Position numbers and translations under genes: made by a program
Shown here: positions 6,830 to 15,412 of the stretch, in pieces
Numbering within the stretch: the first letter of the stretch is position 1
How the letters are laid out: the number at the start of each line of letters is the position of its first letter
The notes under the pieces: model-generated
What the model was told of the DNA's origin: nothing
What the model saw: only the letters and a program-made list of their open reading frames with translations
Databases searched by the model: none
IMG/VR virus record: IMGVR_UViG_3300032241_000892
Location: 1 to 27,167 of that record
Reading direction: 5' to 3' (one strand)
Length of the DNA stretch: 27,167 bases
Origin: a virus

Positions 6830-8818
6830 ATGGCTGCTGCTGAACAAAAAAAATCGTATCAAGTTGTTAAGCAATTTAAGGGTATTAACACCCAGTCTAA
6901 CCGCACGGCTATTGATACGGAAGAATTTTATTGGTTAGAAAACGCACAACCAATTGGTTTTGGCAATTTAAAGATTACGCCAACATATTCAAATGTTACT
7001 AGCGCTAGTGGAAATGCGGTAGTTCAATCAAATAACATTGTGTATTTTTCATCGGTAAACTTAGCTACTTATGATTATTTGACGTTTTTCTTAACAGACG
7101 GTTCTGCCACTTATTATTGCATCCAAGATAAGACTACGGGAAATATCGCTCCTGCTGGTACTTTTAGCGGTAACGCCAGCATGAACATTACACAATGGTA
7201 TAACAGCGAATGTTTGATTCTTGATCCTTCTTATGGGTATTTTGCTTGGAATGGAAACAATACCGTTACCGTAGGATCAGTTGGCGTTATAGCAATTACC
7301 AATAAAGGTAGCGGATACACTACTGCGCCAACCGTAACCATTAGTGGACCAGATCAAACAGGTGGAGTACAAGCCAATGCGGTAGCTTCCTTAGTATCAG
7401 GAGGCAACACCGTAGGATCAATTACTTTGATTGCTGGCGGTACAGGCTACACCAATTCTGCCAATTTAACGGTAACATTGAACGGTGGTGGCGGTACAGG
7501 AGCTACGGCAATTGCTGGAATATCTACATTTGCCGTTGGTACTGTTCAAGTATCAGTCATCAATGGCGGTTCTGGATACTCTGGAAACACCACTCCAGTC
7601 ACCATTACGGGTGGTGGAGGTACTGGCGCTGCTGGCACGGCAATTATTTCAGGTAACACCATAACGCAAGTAATTATGACCAATCCTGGGTCTGGTTACA
7701 CCAATTCAGCCAATATCGTGGCTACCGTATCAGGAAATGCAACGCTACAAGCAATTGTTAATACTAATTACAATACTGGTATAGCGACATTCTCAGGGCG
7801 TGTTTGGATTGCCTCAGGGCGTACTGTCACCTACTCTGCTGCGGGTCAATATAGCGACTTTACAAGCGTTTCAGCGGGGTCTTTACAGATTACCGACTCC
7901 ACTTTGCATGGAAACATCCAGCAATTGCTGTCTGCTAACGACTTTTTGTATATTTTTGGCGATTCTTCGATTAACGTATTTTCCAATATACAAGTATCAA
8001 GCACAGGACAGACTTTATTTACCAACACTAACGTAAGTGCTTCTGTTGGTACTAAATTGCCATACGCCATTATTCCTTATTTCCGTTCCGTATTATTTAT
8101 GAATAATTACGGGGTTTATGCGTTAGTTGGATCTACAACCACTAAATTATCTGCTCCACTTGACGGAATTTTCCAAAATATTGACTTTAATAGCCCAGTT
8201 TATGCTGGACAAGTGATTATCAATAACATTTTGTGTGCTGCATTTAATTTTACATATTACGATGCGGTGTTCACAAAAAGCTATCGCTATGTACAAGCGG
8301 TGTTTTTTGATAAAAAATGGTTTATAACAAGCCAAGGAAATAGCCTTAAATACATTACTACCGTACCTGTAAATGGTGCGGATACTTTGTTTGGGGCAGA
8401 TAGTACCAAGTTGTATCAATTGTATGCAGACAGTGCTAATTTAATTTCAAGCATTGTGCAAACCGCTTTAATGCCAATGACTGATCCCATTAGGACTAAA
8501 CAGGCTTTAAAATTTGGTATTGAAGCTACTTTAAGCAATGCTGCTGCTTTAAATGTAACCGTAGATAGTGAGCAAGGATCAAGCCCTGTTTACAGCCTAG
8601 GAAACGCAGTTACTTGGTACAACAATTCTAGCGTAACTGTAAATTGGATTAACAATTCATTGCAAACTGTTAATTGGATTGGCGGTTCTGGTTATATTTT
8701 GTACAAATCTGACGCTTCCCAGTATGGTAAATATTTGGGTTTAACGATAACATCAACGGGTGCTAATTTTACTTATAACGGCTTTGAGTTTGAACATGAA
8801 TTGAGAGTGAGGTTCTAA
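6830..8818 (+). CDS. Tail hub / DNA stabilisation protein (P22 gp10-like), with repeat insertion
   Basis: The 662-residue product opens with YQVVKQFKGINTQSNRTAID and WLENAQPIGFGNL, a pattern I associate with podovirus tail-hub proteins that cap the connector and hold packaged DNA. The body after about residue 310 has beta-propeller-like strands (FSGRVWIASGRTVTY, NDFLYIFGDSSINVF, YFRSVLFMNNYGVYAL). Residues about 150-303 are a separate low-complexity insertion of four GSGY-type repeats, described as its own feature. The gene lies just after the adaptor and one base before the tail fibre gene. The gp10-like label is from position and general resemblance and is not certain. Confidence 0.6.
   Translation: MAAAEQKKSYQVVKQFKGINTQSNRTAIDTEEFYWLENAQPIGFGNLKITPTYSNVTSASGNAVVQSNNIVYFSSVNLATYDYLTFFLTDGSATYYCIQDKTTGNIAPAGTFSGNASMNITQWYNSECLILDPSYGYFAWNGNNTVTVGSVGVIAITNKGSGYTTAPTVTISGPDQTGGVQANAVASLVSGGNTVGSITLIAGGTGYTNSANLTVTLNGGGGTGATAIAGISTFAVGTVQVSVINGGSGYSGNTTPVTITGGGGTGAAGTAIISGNTITQVIMTNPGSGYTNSANIVATVSGNATLQAIVNTNYNTGIATFSGRVWIASGRTVTYSAAGQYSDFTSVSAGSLQITDSTLHGNIQQLLSANDFLYIFGDSSINVFSNIQVSSTGQTLFTNTNVSASVGTKLPYAIIPYFRSVLFMNNYGVYALVGSTTTKLSAPLDGIFQNIDFNSPVYAGQVIINNILCAAFNFTYYDAVFTKSYRYVQAVFFDKKWFITSQGNSLKYITTVPVNGADTLFGADSTKLYQLYADSANLISSIVQTALMPMTDPIRTKQALKFGIEATLSNAAALNVTVDSEQGSSPVYSLGNAVTWYNNSSVTVNWINNSLQTVNWIGGSGYILYKSDASQYGKYLGLTITSTGANFTYNGFEFEHELRVRF
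7290..7738 (+). repeat. Four GSGYT-type glycine-rich repeats inside the tail hub gene
   Basis: Four related units begin near residues 154, 200, 243 and 282 of the tail hub: NKGSGYTTAPTVTISG, AGGTGYTNSANLTVTLNGGG, NGGSGYSGNTTPVTITGGGG and NPGSGYTNSANIVATVSG. Units two and four share nearly identical DNA around TACACCAATTC. Each unit looks like a beta-hairpin with a Gly turn. Such repeats are known in phage tail proteins and may serve as an adhesive or spacer. Confidence 0.7.
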
Positions 8819-8819
8819 A

Positions 8820-10244
8820 ATGACAGTTCCCTATACCTTTGCAACGGCAATTACATCGTTGCCATTAAATCAACTAGATACTAACTTTGCTACTCCTATA
8901 ACACTTGGAAATGTAGCGTGTTATTTAGGAAATACAGTACCTTTTATTGGCAATCTAAATTTAGGTAACGCTACTATTTCAAGTGGTAATGCAACAGTTA
9001 CTAATTTAACGGCTTCTAATGTAACGCTTACAGGCGGTACTATTTCTAATATTACTTTTTCTTCAATTAACAACACTCCCATTGGAAATGTTACTCCCAG
9101 TACGGGATCTTTTACTACATTAAATTTAGGACTTTCTACTCAAAGCGTAGCAATTGGGCAAGGAAATAGCTCAACATTGAAGAACCGCATTATCAATGGT
9201 GCAATGGTTATTGACCAAAGAAATGCTGGTGCTAGTGTAACACCTACAGACAATCAATATTTATTAGATAGATGGTCGGCAGGGGCAAGTGCCGCATCTA
9301 AATATACTGTTCAACAAAATGCAGGTTCTGTAACACCACCTGTAGGGTTTTCTAACTATTTAGGCGTTACTTCATCCTCTGCTTACTCTATATCTAATTC
9401 AGATTATTTTTATGTTGTTCAAAAAATAGAAGGCTACAATTTTGCTGATTTAGGTTGGGGAACTGCTAATGCAAAAACAGTAACCTTATCTTTTCAGGTG
9501 TATTCAAGCCTAACAGGAACTTTTGGCGGTGCATTCCGAAATTCTGCGGCAAATCGTTCATATCCGTTCAGTTATTCAATTTCTGTTGCAAATACTTGGA
9601 CCACTATTTCTGTAACTGTTGCTGGTGATACAACTGGCACTTGGGTAGGAGCAACAAACGGAATTGGAGTATATGTTGATTTTGGATTAGGGGTTGGTTC
9701 AACATACAGCGCAACTGCTGGGACTTGGGCGACTGGTAACTATGTATCAGCCACAGGAGAAACATCTGTAGTAGGAACAAGCGGAGCAACCTTCTACATT
9801 ACTGGTGTTCAACTAGAAGTAGGAAGTAGTGCTACTGGATATGAGTATAGACAGTATGGTCAAGAGTTGGCTTTGTGTCAGCGGTATTTTGAAACAAACT
9901 TTTTTAATACTGCTGTTCCAACAAACAATTATGCACAACCAATAAATTTAACTGTTGGTTCAAATACTTATGGTGGTGGTGCTGGTGCAAATCAACAACA
10001 GCTTGGACAAGTTTTTTACAAAGTTACAAAAAGGGCAAATCCAACTTTGTCTATTTATAGCGTTACATCATCAACTTTAACTGCTGTTAGCAATGGTTAT
10101 TCTCTAGCAGATTTTGCTGCAAATTCTGGAAAAATAAATTTTTCTGATGCCAATGGGTTTTCTATTTATAACAATACTGGTTCTAATATAACCACTGGCG
10201 GTTTTGCGGTTAGTTTTAATTTTGGTGCTTCTGCGGAGTTATAA
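8820..10244 (+). CDS. Tail fibre / receptor-binding protein (474 aa)
   Basis: The N-terminal 110 residues are Asn/Thr/Gly-rich with repeating strand motifs (LNLGNATISSGNATV, GNVTPSTGSFTTLNLG), as in trimeric fibre shafts. From about residue 122 the motif KNRIINGAMVIDQRNAG begins a beta-sandwich domain common in phage receptor-binding tips. That domain closes near residues 330-360 with GVQLEVGSSATGYEYRQYGQ and LCQRYFE. The last 110 residues form a further beta domain (LSIYSVTSS, GFAVSFNFGASAEL). It probably binds host surface glycan. It is followed immediately by a 48-residue protein of the kind found next to tail fibres. Confidence 0.8.
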   Translation: MTVPYTFATAITSLPLNQLDTNFATPITLGNVACYLGNTVPFIGNLNLGNATISSGNATVTNLTASNVTLTGGTISNITFSSINNTPIGNVTPSTGSFTTLNLGLSTQSVAIGQGNSSTLKNRIINGAMVIDQRNAGASVTPTDNQYLLDRWSAGASAASKYTVQQNAGSVTPPVGFSNYLGVTSSSAYSISNSDYFYVVQKIEGYNFADLGWGTANAKTVTLSFQVYSSLTGTFGGAFRNSAANRSYPFSYSISVANTWTTISVTVAGDTTGTWVGATNGIGVYVDFGLGVGSTYSATAGTWATGNYVSATGETSVVGTSGATFYITGVQLEVGSSATGYEYRQYGQELALCQRYFETNFFNTAVPTNNYAQPINLTVGSNTYGGGAGANQQQLGQVFYKVTKRANPTLSIYSVTSSTLTAVSNGYSLADFAANSGKINFSDANGFSIYNNTGSNITTGGFAVSFNFGASAEL

Positions 10245-10391
10245 ATGTATAAATTAACAGAACGAAATAATGGGGTTTACAAAGATGGTGCTTTCATCCC
10301 ATTCGACCCAGCCAACACAGACTACCAAGCCTATCTTGCATGGGTAGCGCAAGGCAATACACCATTACCAGCAGATGAGGTCACTCAATAA
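10245..10391 (+). CDS. Tail-fibre-associated small protein (48 aa)
   Basis: ATG at 10245 directly follows the fibre stop and the frame ends at TAA 10389-10391. The product MYKLTERNNGVYKDG continues with IPFDPANTDYQAYLAWVAQG and ends NTPLPADEVTQ. The D-x-x-YxxYLAWVAxGNTP pattern is a widespread short module found at or beside phage tail-fibre genes, often with a fibre-assembly helper; its exact job is not established. The stop overlaps the next start (TAATG). Confidence 0.75.
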   Translation: MYKLTERNNGVYKDGAFIPFDPANTDYQAYLAWVAQGNTPLPADEVTQ

Positions 10392-10612
10392 TGGATTTTC
10401 AATTACTTTTTAATGTCGCTTGCTCAATTGTAGGAACAATTGCTGGATGGCTATTTAAAGTCCTTTGGGATGCTATTTCTGATCTCAAAGAGGACATTAA
10501 AGACATTGAAAAAGGTTATGTTCAAAAAGATGATTACCGCATTGATATTGCTGAAATTAAAGGTATGTTAGCGAGAATATTTGATCGACTTGACACAAAG
10601 GCTGACAAGTAA
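10391..10612 (+). CDS. Small membrane-anchored protein with helical tail (73 aa)
   Basis: Residues about 5-26 (LLFNVACSIVGTIAGWLFKVLW) form one transmembrane helix. A charged helix follows (ISDLKEDIKDIEKGYVQKDD) and the end DRLDTKADK is probably coiled coil. This architecture, one N-terminal membrane anchor then a cytoplasmic helix, is common in small phage proteins found among tail genes and has sometimes been annotated as holin-like. A single membrane span with no lysis neighbour makes a holin role unproven. Its start and stop both overlap neighbours as TAATG. Confidence 0.65.
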   Translation: MDFQLLFNVACSIVGTIAGWLFKVLWDAISDLKEDIKDIEKGYVQKDDYRIDIAEIKGMLARIFDRLDTKADK

Positions 10613-10953
10613 TGAACTTTGATATTCTTTCTATTGTCAAATTTGGGGATATAGAGTCCTTAAATGACTTTTTGTTTGAAAATGGCATTCAACATCAGCT
10701 ATTTTGGAATACTTTAGCTCAAAAGAACCTTACATTTAGTAAATTCCCAATTATTGACGCAGATCCAGCCAATTTGGATGACTGGTTATTGGCTCATCAA
10801 GTGGAGCATCAAGCCCTTGCAGAGTTAACTGGACAAGAAAATCCATTCAATATGCTTGACGTGGATTTTAATAATGAAGAACAATTTTACGATTGGATTG
10901 GTACGCATTTAACAATTCATCAAAACATTGCTGCTGTCTTAGGAGTAAATTAA
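10612..10953 (+). CDS. Protein with three His-Gln repeats (113 aa)
   Basis: This 113-residue protein carries three copies of a helix motif with a conserved His-Gln pair. They are NDFLFENGIQHQLFW (H28), DDWLLAHQVEHQALAEL (H66) and YDWIGTHLTIHQNIAAVL (H103), spaced 37-38 residues apart. The second and third copies add a His four residues earlier (H62, H99). The repeats read as three short amphipathic helices that could pack together or bind metal. There is no membrane segment. It is coupled to the previous gene and ends one base before the next start. I do not know the family function; its position between fibre and ejection genes suggests a virion or assembly role. Confidence 0.6.
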   Translation: MNFDILSIVKFGDIESLNDFLFENGIQHQLFWNTLAQKNLTFSKFPIIDADPANLDDWLLAHQVEHQALAELTGQENPFNMLDVDFNNEEQFYDWIGTHLTIHQNIAAVLGVN

Positions 10954-11334
10954 ATGGAAAATATTTCAACTTCCCCGCCCCAAAAAAATTTGCAAAATCC
11001 AAATACTGCACAGCAACAAATGAATCCAGAAGTGATGAATTTATTGAAAAATAAAGGAAAGCCTAAGCAACCTGCTGCCGTTGAAAAAGCCAAAGAGCAA
11101 ATTCGTCAGTACATTATTCAGTACAAACTCAATCCTCAAACTCTTATTGGTGCTGGTCAAATGGCACAAAAAGGATTGCGTGATCCAGTTGCTTACAAAA
11201 TGGCAATGGAAATGGCTATAAAGTACAAATTAACAACTCCTCAAGAAGTTGGACAAGGTATCAATTACAAGATTTTAGGTTATGCAATTACGATAGGAAA
11301 ATTAACGGAGCAACTTGTTCAAGAAGGCATTTAA
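10954..11334 (+). CDS. Helical unidentified protein (126 aa)
   Basis: The first 45 residues are Asn/Gln/Pro-rich and probably disordered (STSPPQKNLQNPNTAQQQ). The rest is helical and basic, with KEQIRQYIIQYKLNPQTLIGA, a Met-rich stretch (AYKMAMEMAIKYKL) and an end rich in Gln/Glu. It may be an early part of the internal virion or ejection set. The ATG directly follows the previous stop and the gene's stop overlaps the next ATG (TAATG). No signal or membrane segment is evident and no family is recognised. Confidence 0.6.
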   Translation: MENISTSPPQKNLQNPNTAQQQMNPEVMNLLKNKGKPKQPAAVEKAKEQIRQYIIQYKLNPQTLIGAGQMAQKGLRDPVAYKMAMEMAIKYKLTTPQEVGQGINYKILGYAITIGKLTEQLVQEGI

Positions 11335-11738
11335 TGGAGGCGTATTGCGTTCCTGTTGAAGCTGTTGACTATGTATGGTCACAAGTAGAGCCTTATTTTA
11401 AAAAGGCTTTAGACAGGCACGATGCTGAATTTGAGCTTGAAGATTTAAAACTGTATGTAATTAAAGGCAATTGGAAATTGTTTGCCTTTGTTGAAGATGA
11501 TGTGGTAATTGGTGGGGCTGTAGTTTCTTTTGTAGTGTATCCACGATCTCATGTTGCTTTTGTCACTTGTATTGGTGGAAAAGGGTTAATAAAACCCAGT
11601 AATTATGCAAAGTTTATGCAGCTACTAAAAGAGTATGGTGCTGATAGGGTTCAAGGATATGTGACGGATTCCGTTGCAAGACTGTATGAAAAAGTTGGCG
11701 TTTTGCGTAAAACGACAATGATGGAGATTATTTTATGA
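11334..11738 (+). CDS. GNAT-like fold protein (134 aa), related in style to phage gp13 proteins
   Basis: The 134 residues show the order of a GNAT acetyltransferase core. A helix comes first (VWSQVEPYFKKALDRHD), then strands LFAFVEDDVVIGGAVVSFVV and VAFVTCIGGKGL, then the helix FMQLLKEYGADRVQGYV, then SVARLYEKVGVLRKTT, which resembles the C-terminal GNAT 'y.k.GF' element. The usual Q/RxxGxG/A acetyl-CoA loop is not clear (only CIGGKGLIK is present), so catalysis may be lost. Podovirus genomes, including T7-type gp13 near the internal core genes, encode similar GNAT-like proteins. The same position here suggests an ejection-assembly role. Confidence 0.55.
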   Translation: MEAYCVPVEAVDYVWSQVEPYFKKALDRHDAEFELEDLKLYVIKGNWKLFAFVEDDVVIGGAVVSFVVYPRSHVAFVTCIGGKGLIKPSNYAKFMQLLKEYGADRVQGYVTDSVARLYEKVGVLRKTTMMEIIL

Positions 11739-13096
11739 GCTTAATTAAAAGTCTTAAATGGTTTTTTGTTGACCAGTATATGTTTTATGGCGGTGGAGGA
11801 GGTGGTGGTAAAGGCGGAGGTGGTGGGAAAACACCAATTCAAACCGTTGTTGCCGTTGCCACTCCTGTTATAGCTGTTGCTGCATCCGTTGTTGCTGGTC
11901 CTGAAGTTGGTGCTGCAATTATGGAAACCGCTGGAGTTACAGACGCTTCTGCTGCTGCTACTGCTGCGGTAGGCGCTGCTGCCGTAGGTGCTTCTGAAAA
12001 CGCAGTAATAACTGCTGCCAATGGTGGAAACGCAGATCAAATTGCTACCGCTGCTGCTGAAGGCGCTGCTGCTGGCGCTGTTGGAGCATCTGCCTCTACT
12101 GTTGCTAGTGCTATTGCTCCTGCTGTTGGCGGTGATGCTGCTAGTATTGTTGCTAATGCTGCTACTGGAGCTGCTAAATCTGCCATTACTGGAGGTAATC
12201 CTGTAGCTGGAGCTGTTGGTGCTGCTGTAGGCACTGGAGCAGTTGAAGCTGGCGCTCCTACTTCCGTTGGTGGCGCTGTTGGTGGTGCTGCACAAGCTGC
12301 TGTTGGTGGACAAAATGTAGGGGAATCTGCTGCTTTATCAGGATTAACCAATTTAACGCAAAGCGCTCTTTCAAATACCCCAAACACTTCAAGCACTAGC
12401 CAAAGTAATCAAGCAACTGCTCAAAATTTAGCTACGCAGCTTAACAATGGACAAATTACTTTAAGTCAATACTACAATGCAATGAATGAATTGACTCCTA
12501 CAACGACTTATGCTCCCACAGCATCAAACGTCAGTAGTGATGTTCCGCAATCATCTGTTACTGTAACAGGAGTTAACTCTGAATCTGGTGGAGCTACTGC
12601 AATACCATCATCTGCTGAGTTGCAACCTGACGGAACATATTTAGATTCTGCAACGGGAACTGTATATAAAATTGATCCTACTACTGGTGACGTTACAACA
12701 AGCAATTCAAGCAACATAACTTCATCACCAAGCATTGTTGATCCTATTACTGGTAAATCAAATTCATCAAAAAGCGGTTCTGCAACAAACATTGGCACAG
12801 GTGGTGGATCTAAAGTATCTGGAACAGGTGGCGGTGGCACAGGATCAGGCGGTGGCACAGAAGATAACGCCTATACACCAGCCCCAGGAATTAGCACTGT
12901 TAGTAATCCATTTGGCTTAGGCGGTTTTGGCGGTTCTAGTGGCTCTAGTTCAGCCAGTCCTTTAGCATCTGCATTATTAGGAAGTACACAAGCAGTTAAT
13001 CCGTCACAAGCTACAGGTTCTCCCGACACATTGGGGTACGGAGAACGGAAAAATGTTTGGAATGAAGCATCATTACGGGGAGCATTAGGAATATAA
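11735..13096 (+). CDS. Ala/Gly-rich probable internal virion (ejection) protein (453 aa)
   Basis: A Gly run with interspersed Lys follows the first 18 residues, and residues about 35-200 are strongly Ala/Val/Gly-rich (AVATPVIAVAASVVAGPEV, AVGAAVGTGAVEAGAP). These read as several small hydrophobic helices able to enter a membrane. The remaining half is Ser/Thr/Gly-rich and disordered, with one short helical motif (NGQITLSQYYNAMNEL). Podoviruses store such proteins inside the capsid and inject them to form a DNA channel through the cell envelope. Its start overlaps the previous gene (ATGA). The repetitive Ala codons create long shadow frames on both strands. Function is inferred from position and composition. 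Confidence 0.65.
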   Translation: MSLIKSLKWFFVDQYMFYGGGGGGGKGGGGGKTPIQTVVAVATPVIAVAASVVAGPEVGAAIMETAGVTDASAAATAAVGAAAVGASENAVITAANGGNADQIATAAAEGAAAGAVGASASTVASAIAPAVGGDAASIVANAATGAAKSAITGGNPVAGAVGAAVGTGAVEAGAPTSVGGAVGGAAQAAVGGQNVGESAALSGLTNLTQSALSNTPNTSSTSQSNQATAQNLATQLNNGQITLSQYYNAMNELTPTTTYAPTASNVSSDVPQSSVTVTGVNSESGGATAIPSSAELQPDGTYLDSATGTVYKIDPTTGDVTTSNSSNITSSPSIVDPITGKSNSSKSGSATNIGTGGGSKVSGTGGGGTGSGGGTEDNAYTPAPGISTVSNPFGLGGFGGSSGSSSASPLASALLGSTQAVNPSQATGSPDTLGYGERKNVWNEASLRGALGI

Positions 13097-13097
13097 A

Positions 13098-14171
13098 ATG
13101 GCTAAAATTGAAAAAACACTTGGCATTGATTTGCCAGCATTAGCAGAAATGCTACGCTCAAAAGGGCGTGGCAGAGATACGATGCTTGCCCACATTACCC
13201 CTAAAGAAGCTGCTCTTTTAAAGCGTAGAGGCGGTAGAGGCAGTATAAACCCTGCTACAGGATTGCCTGAGTTCGATGATGGCTTTGACTTTACTCCTGT
13301 AGAGCAAGCGCCTGTTGAACAAGCGCCTGTTGAACAAGCTCCCGCACCAGCTCCCGCTGAAGCTGCTCCTGCACCTACAAGCTCTGATACAGGCGGTGGT
13401 AACTTTGGCATTTCTACTGGCGCACCTGCACAAAGCGCAACTCCTAACCTTACTGGCGCTCCTAATGTTGGTCAGACTGCTGATTATTTAAATCAGGCTT
13501 ACGGTCAATTTACTCCTAGCACTTTTGGTCAATTGCAACCTGGAATAACTACTCCTGTTGGACAACAAATTGCCGATACAACAGGTCCTGCTGGTGCTAC
13601 TGGTTTAGGCGGTACTTCTGCAAATTCACAAGCCACAATCCCTCAATCTGGATTCTTCGGTAATGTGGTCAATCAATTAACCAATCCGAATACATTGGCT
13701 AAATTAGGTTTAGCAGGTGGATTAGGTTTATTTGGTGCTTCACAAGCTCGTAAAGGTGCTGGACAAACTCAAGCTGCTACACAACAGCAACAAACTATTG
13801 CAAGTCCTTATCAATCTCAAGGTCAGCAATTGGTTTCTCAAGCACAAGCTGGTCAATTAACTCCTGAAAGCCAACAGGCTTATCAAGCAGCTCAAGCGCA
13901 AATTAACCAAGGAATTGCTAATCGTGGCGGTGTAGGAACACAACAAGCAGCTAATCAATTGGCTAATGTGTATCAAACATTGCTTAATAATCAGTACACC
14001 TACGGATTGCAAGTCATGCAGATTGGTGACAATATTAGTCTTGGCGCTATCAAATCAGGATTGCAATTGGATCAACAACTTAACACTGCAACCACCAATT
14101 TTTATGGTCAATTGGCTAGTATTGTGGGTGGCACTGGCGGTGGCGTTCCTTACACACAACCTAAAGGTTAA
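13098..14171 (+). CDS. Gln/Ala-rich probable ejection protein (357 aa)
   Basis: The N terminus is an ordered basic helix region (MAKIEKTLGIDLPALAEMLR, KEAALLKRRGGRGS). A triple VEQAP repeat follows at residues about 67-81, then a Pro/Ala linker. The centre contains a short hydrophobic helix (LGLAGGLGLFGASQARKG), and the last 120 residues are Gln/Ala-rich helices (QQAYQAAQAQINQGIA, NVYQTLLNNQYTYGLQ). This is a typical injected-protein style: soluble helices plus a short membrane-active segment. It sits between two other probable ejection genes, with its stop overlapping the next start (TAATG). No enzyme motif is visible. Confidence 0.65.
   Translation: MAKIEKTLGIDLPALAEMLRSKGRGRDTMLAHITPKEAALLKRRGGRGSINPATGLPEFDDGFDFTPVEQAPVEQAPVEQAPAPAPAEAAPAPTSSDTGGGNFGISTGAPAQSATPNLTGAPNVGQTADYLNQAYGQFTPSTFGQLQPGITTPVGQQIADTTGPAGATGLGGTSANSQATIPQSGFFGNVVNQLTNPNTLAKLGLAGGLGLFGASQARKGAGQTQAATQQQQTIASPYQSQGQQLVSQAQAGQLTPESQQAYQAAQAQINQGIANRGGVGTQQAANQLANVYQTLLNNQYTYGLQVMQIGDNISLGAIKSGLQLDQQLNTATTNFYGQLASIVGGTGGGVPYTQPKG
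13296..13340 (+). repeat. Three 15-bp tandem repeats encoding PVEQA
   Basis: Three units of the type CCTGTTGAACAAGCG occupy 13296-13310, 13311-13325 and 13326-13340. They are in frame and differ at only a few third-position bases. They encode consecutive PVEQA units in the flexible N-terminal third of the 357-residue protein, so copy number may vary by slippage without breaking the frame. Confidence 0.8.
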
Positions 14172-15412
14172 TGATGGCTGAAACTAACACTCCAGAATTG
14201 GCTAATGCCGTTGGTACGGATTTAAAACAATTTCCATTTTTAAAAGCTGAACAAGCAGCCAAAGAAAAAGCCGTTGAATCCAAGATTAAAGCTGAAACAG
14301 GTAAAGAAGCTGAAATTCTTAAAGAAAAAGGATTGGCACTAGAGAAAATTGGTGCTGAGGACAAAGCTAAATACGAAGAAAACAAGAGCTTGATGCAACC
14401 TGCTCCTGAGTTTAAACCTACCCAAGACAATATGATGGATCTTGGTGGTTTATTTAGCCTTGTAGCGACTATGGGTGTTGCCCTTGGGGGTAGCGGAAAA
14501 CTATCTTCAATCAATGCTTTAAATGCTATGGGCGGTATGCTCAAAGGCTATCAAGCGGGTCGTAAAGACTTGTTTTCTAAAGAACAAGCTATTTTTGACA
14601 AAGAAACGGCTCGCATCAAGGAGGTCAATGACCGATTAACAAAAGATTTAGAGCAATATCAAAAGTTAAGAGTTACTGACAAAGAAGCAGCTTTAATAAA
14701 AGCACAAGAAATTGCTACTCAAAACCCTGGTGTAATTGCTCAATTAGTTGAATCAGGTCGTGACGATGTTGCTGCTGAAGTTGCTAAACGCAATAGCGAT
14801 ATGTTGATAAAAATGAAAGAATTGGCAACAAAGCACAGTGTTACTGGAGTTGTGCTTCCTAAAGATAAAGAGGCAATCAAACAATATACTTCTCGATTCC
14901 AGATAATTAAAAACATTGATGACATTGAATCTTTAATGCAAGATCCTAAATATCGCCAGTTAATCAATTTATCTACTGGATATATGCCAGATGTATTGCT
15001 TAATTTAAGAGAAAATTTCCCTGAGCTTTCTCAAAAACTAGCTCGTATTCAAGCAATGGAGTTTGAAGTTGGTGGTAAAGCACTTACCGCTAGTGAACAA
15101 AAGATTCTTGGTCCAATCTATAACTGGCGTGGTTTAACTGCAAAAGCGCTTGAAGAAAGATTAAAAGGCGTAAAAGAAACGCTCAATGATAATCTAGCAA
15201 TTAGCGAAGAAGTGTATCCAGGGTTTAAACAATTAAGACCAAGACTTGAATCTGTTTATGAAAAAACAGGTCGTGTTGCTGAAGTGCCTCAGGGAGATGG
15301 TGAAATTGACATTGATTCTGAGCGCAGCCGTGCCAAAGCAGCAATTGCAAAAGGTGCGCCAGAGGATAAAATTAAAGCTATGTTTAAGGAAAAGACTGGT
15401 AAGGATCTGTAA
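14171..15412 (+). CDS. Helical probable internal virion protein (413 aa)
   Basis: A 413-residue soluble protein, almost all helix. It has Lys/Glu-rich coiled-coil segments (AEQAAKEKAVESKIKAETG, EILKEKGLALEKIGAEDK), one short Gly/Leu-rich patch at about residues 92-130 (MDLGGLFSLVATMGVALGGS) that could touch a membrane, and further long helices (VNDRLTKDLEQYQKLRVTD). The C-terminal part includes YNWRGLTAKALEERLKGVKE. An ATG at 14174 is an alternative start and would drop one Met. Coupling by TAATG on both sides and its place between other ejection-type genes support an internal virion role. No catalytic residues are recognised. Confidence 0.6.
   Translation: MMAETNTPELANAVGTDLKQFPFLKAEQAAKEKAVESKIKAETGKEAEILKEKGLALEKIGAEDKAKYEENKSLMQPAPEFKPTQDNMMDLGGLFSLVATMGVALGGSGKLSSINALNAMGGMLKGYQAGRKDLFSKEQAIFDKETARIKEVNDRLTKDLEQYQKLRVTDKEAALIKAQEIATQNPGVIAQLVESGRDDVAAEVAKRNSDMLIKMKELATKHSVTGVVLPKDKEAIKQYTSRFQIIKNIDDIESLMQDPKYRQLINLSTGYMPDVLLNLRENFPELSQKLARIQAMEFEVGGKALTASEQKILGPIYNWRGLTAKALEERLKGVKETLNDNLAISEEVYPGFKQLRPRLESVYEKTGRVAEVPQGDGEIDIDSERSRAKAAIAKGAPEDKIKAMFKEKTGKDL

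Noticed and set aside
11741-12313. Long minus-strand ORF of 190 residues rich in Ser and Asn
   Set aside because: It is the antisense shadow of Ala codons in the 453-residue plus-strand protein. Its composition is an artefact of that codon bias and it has no supporting ribosome-binding site.
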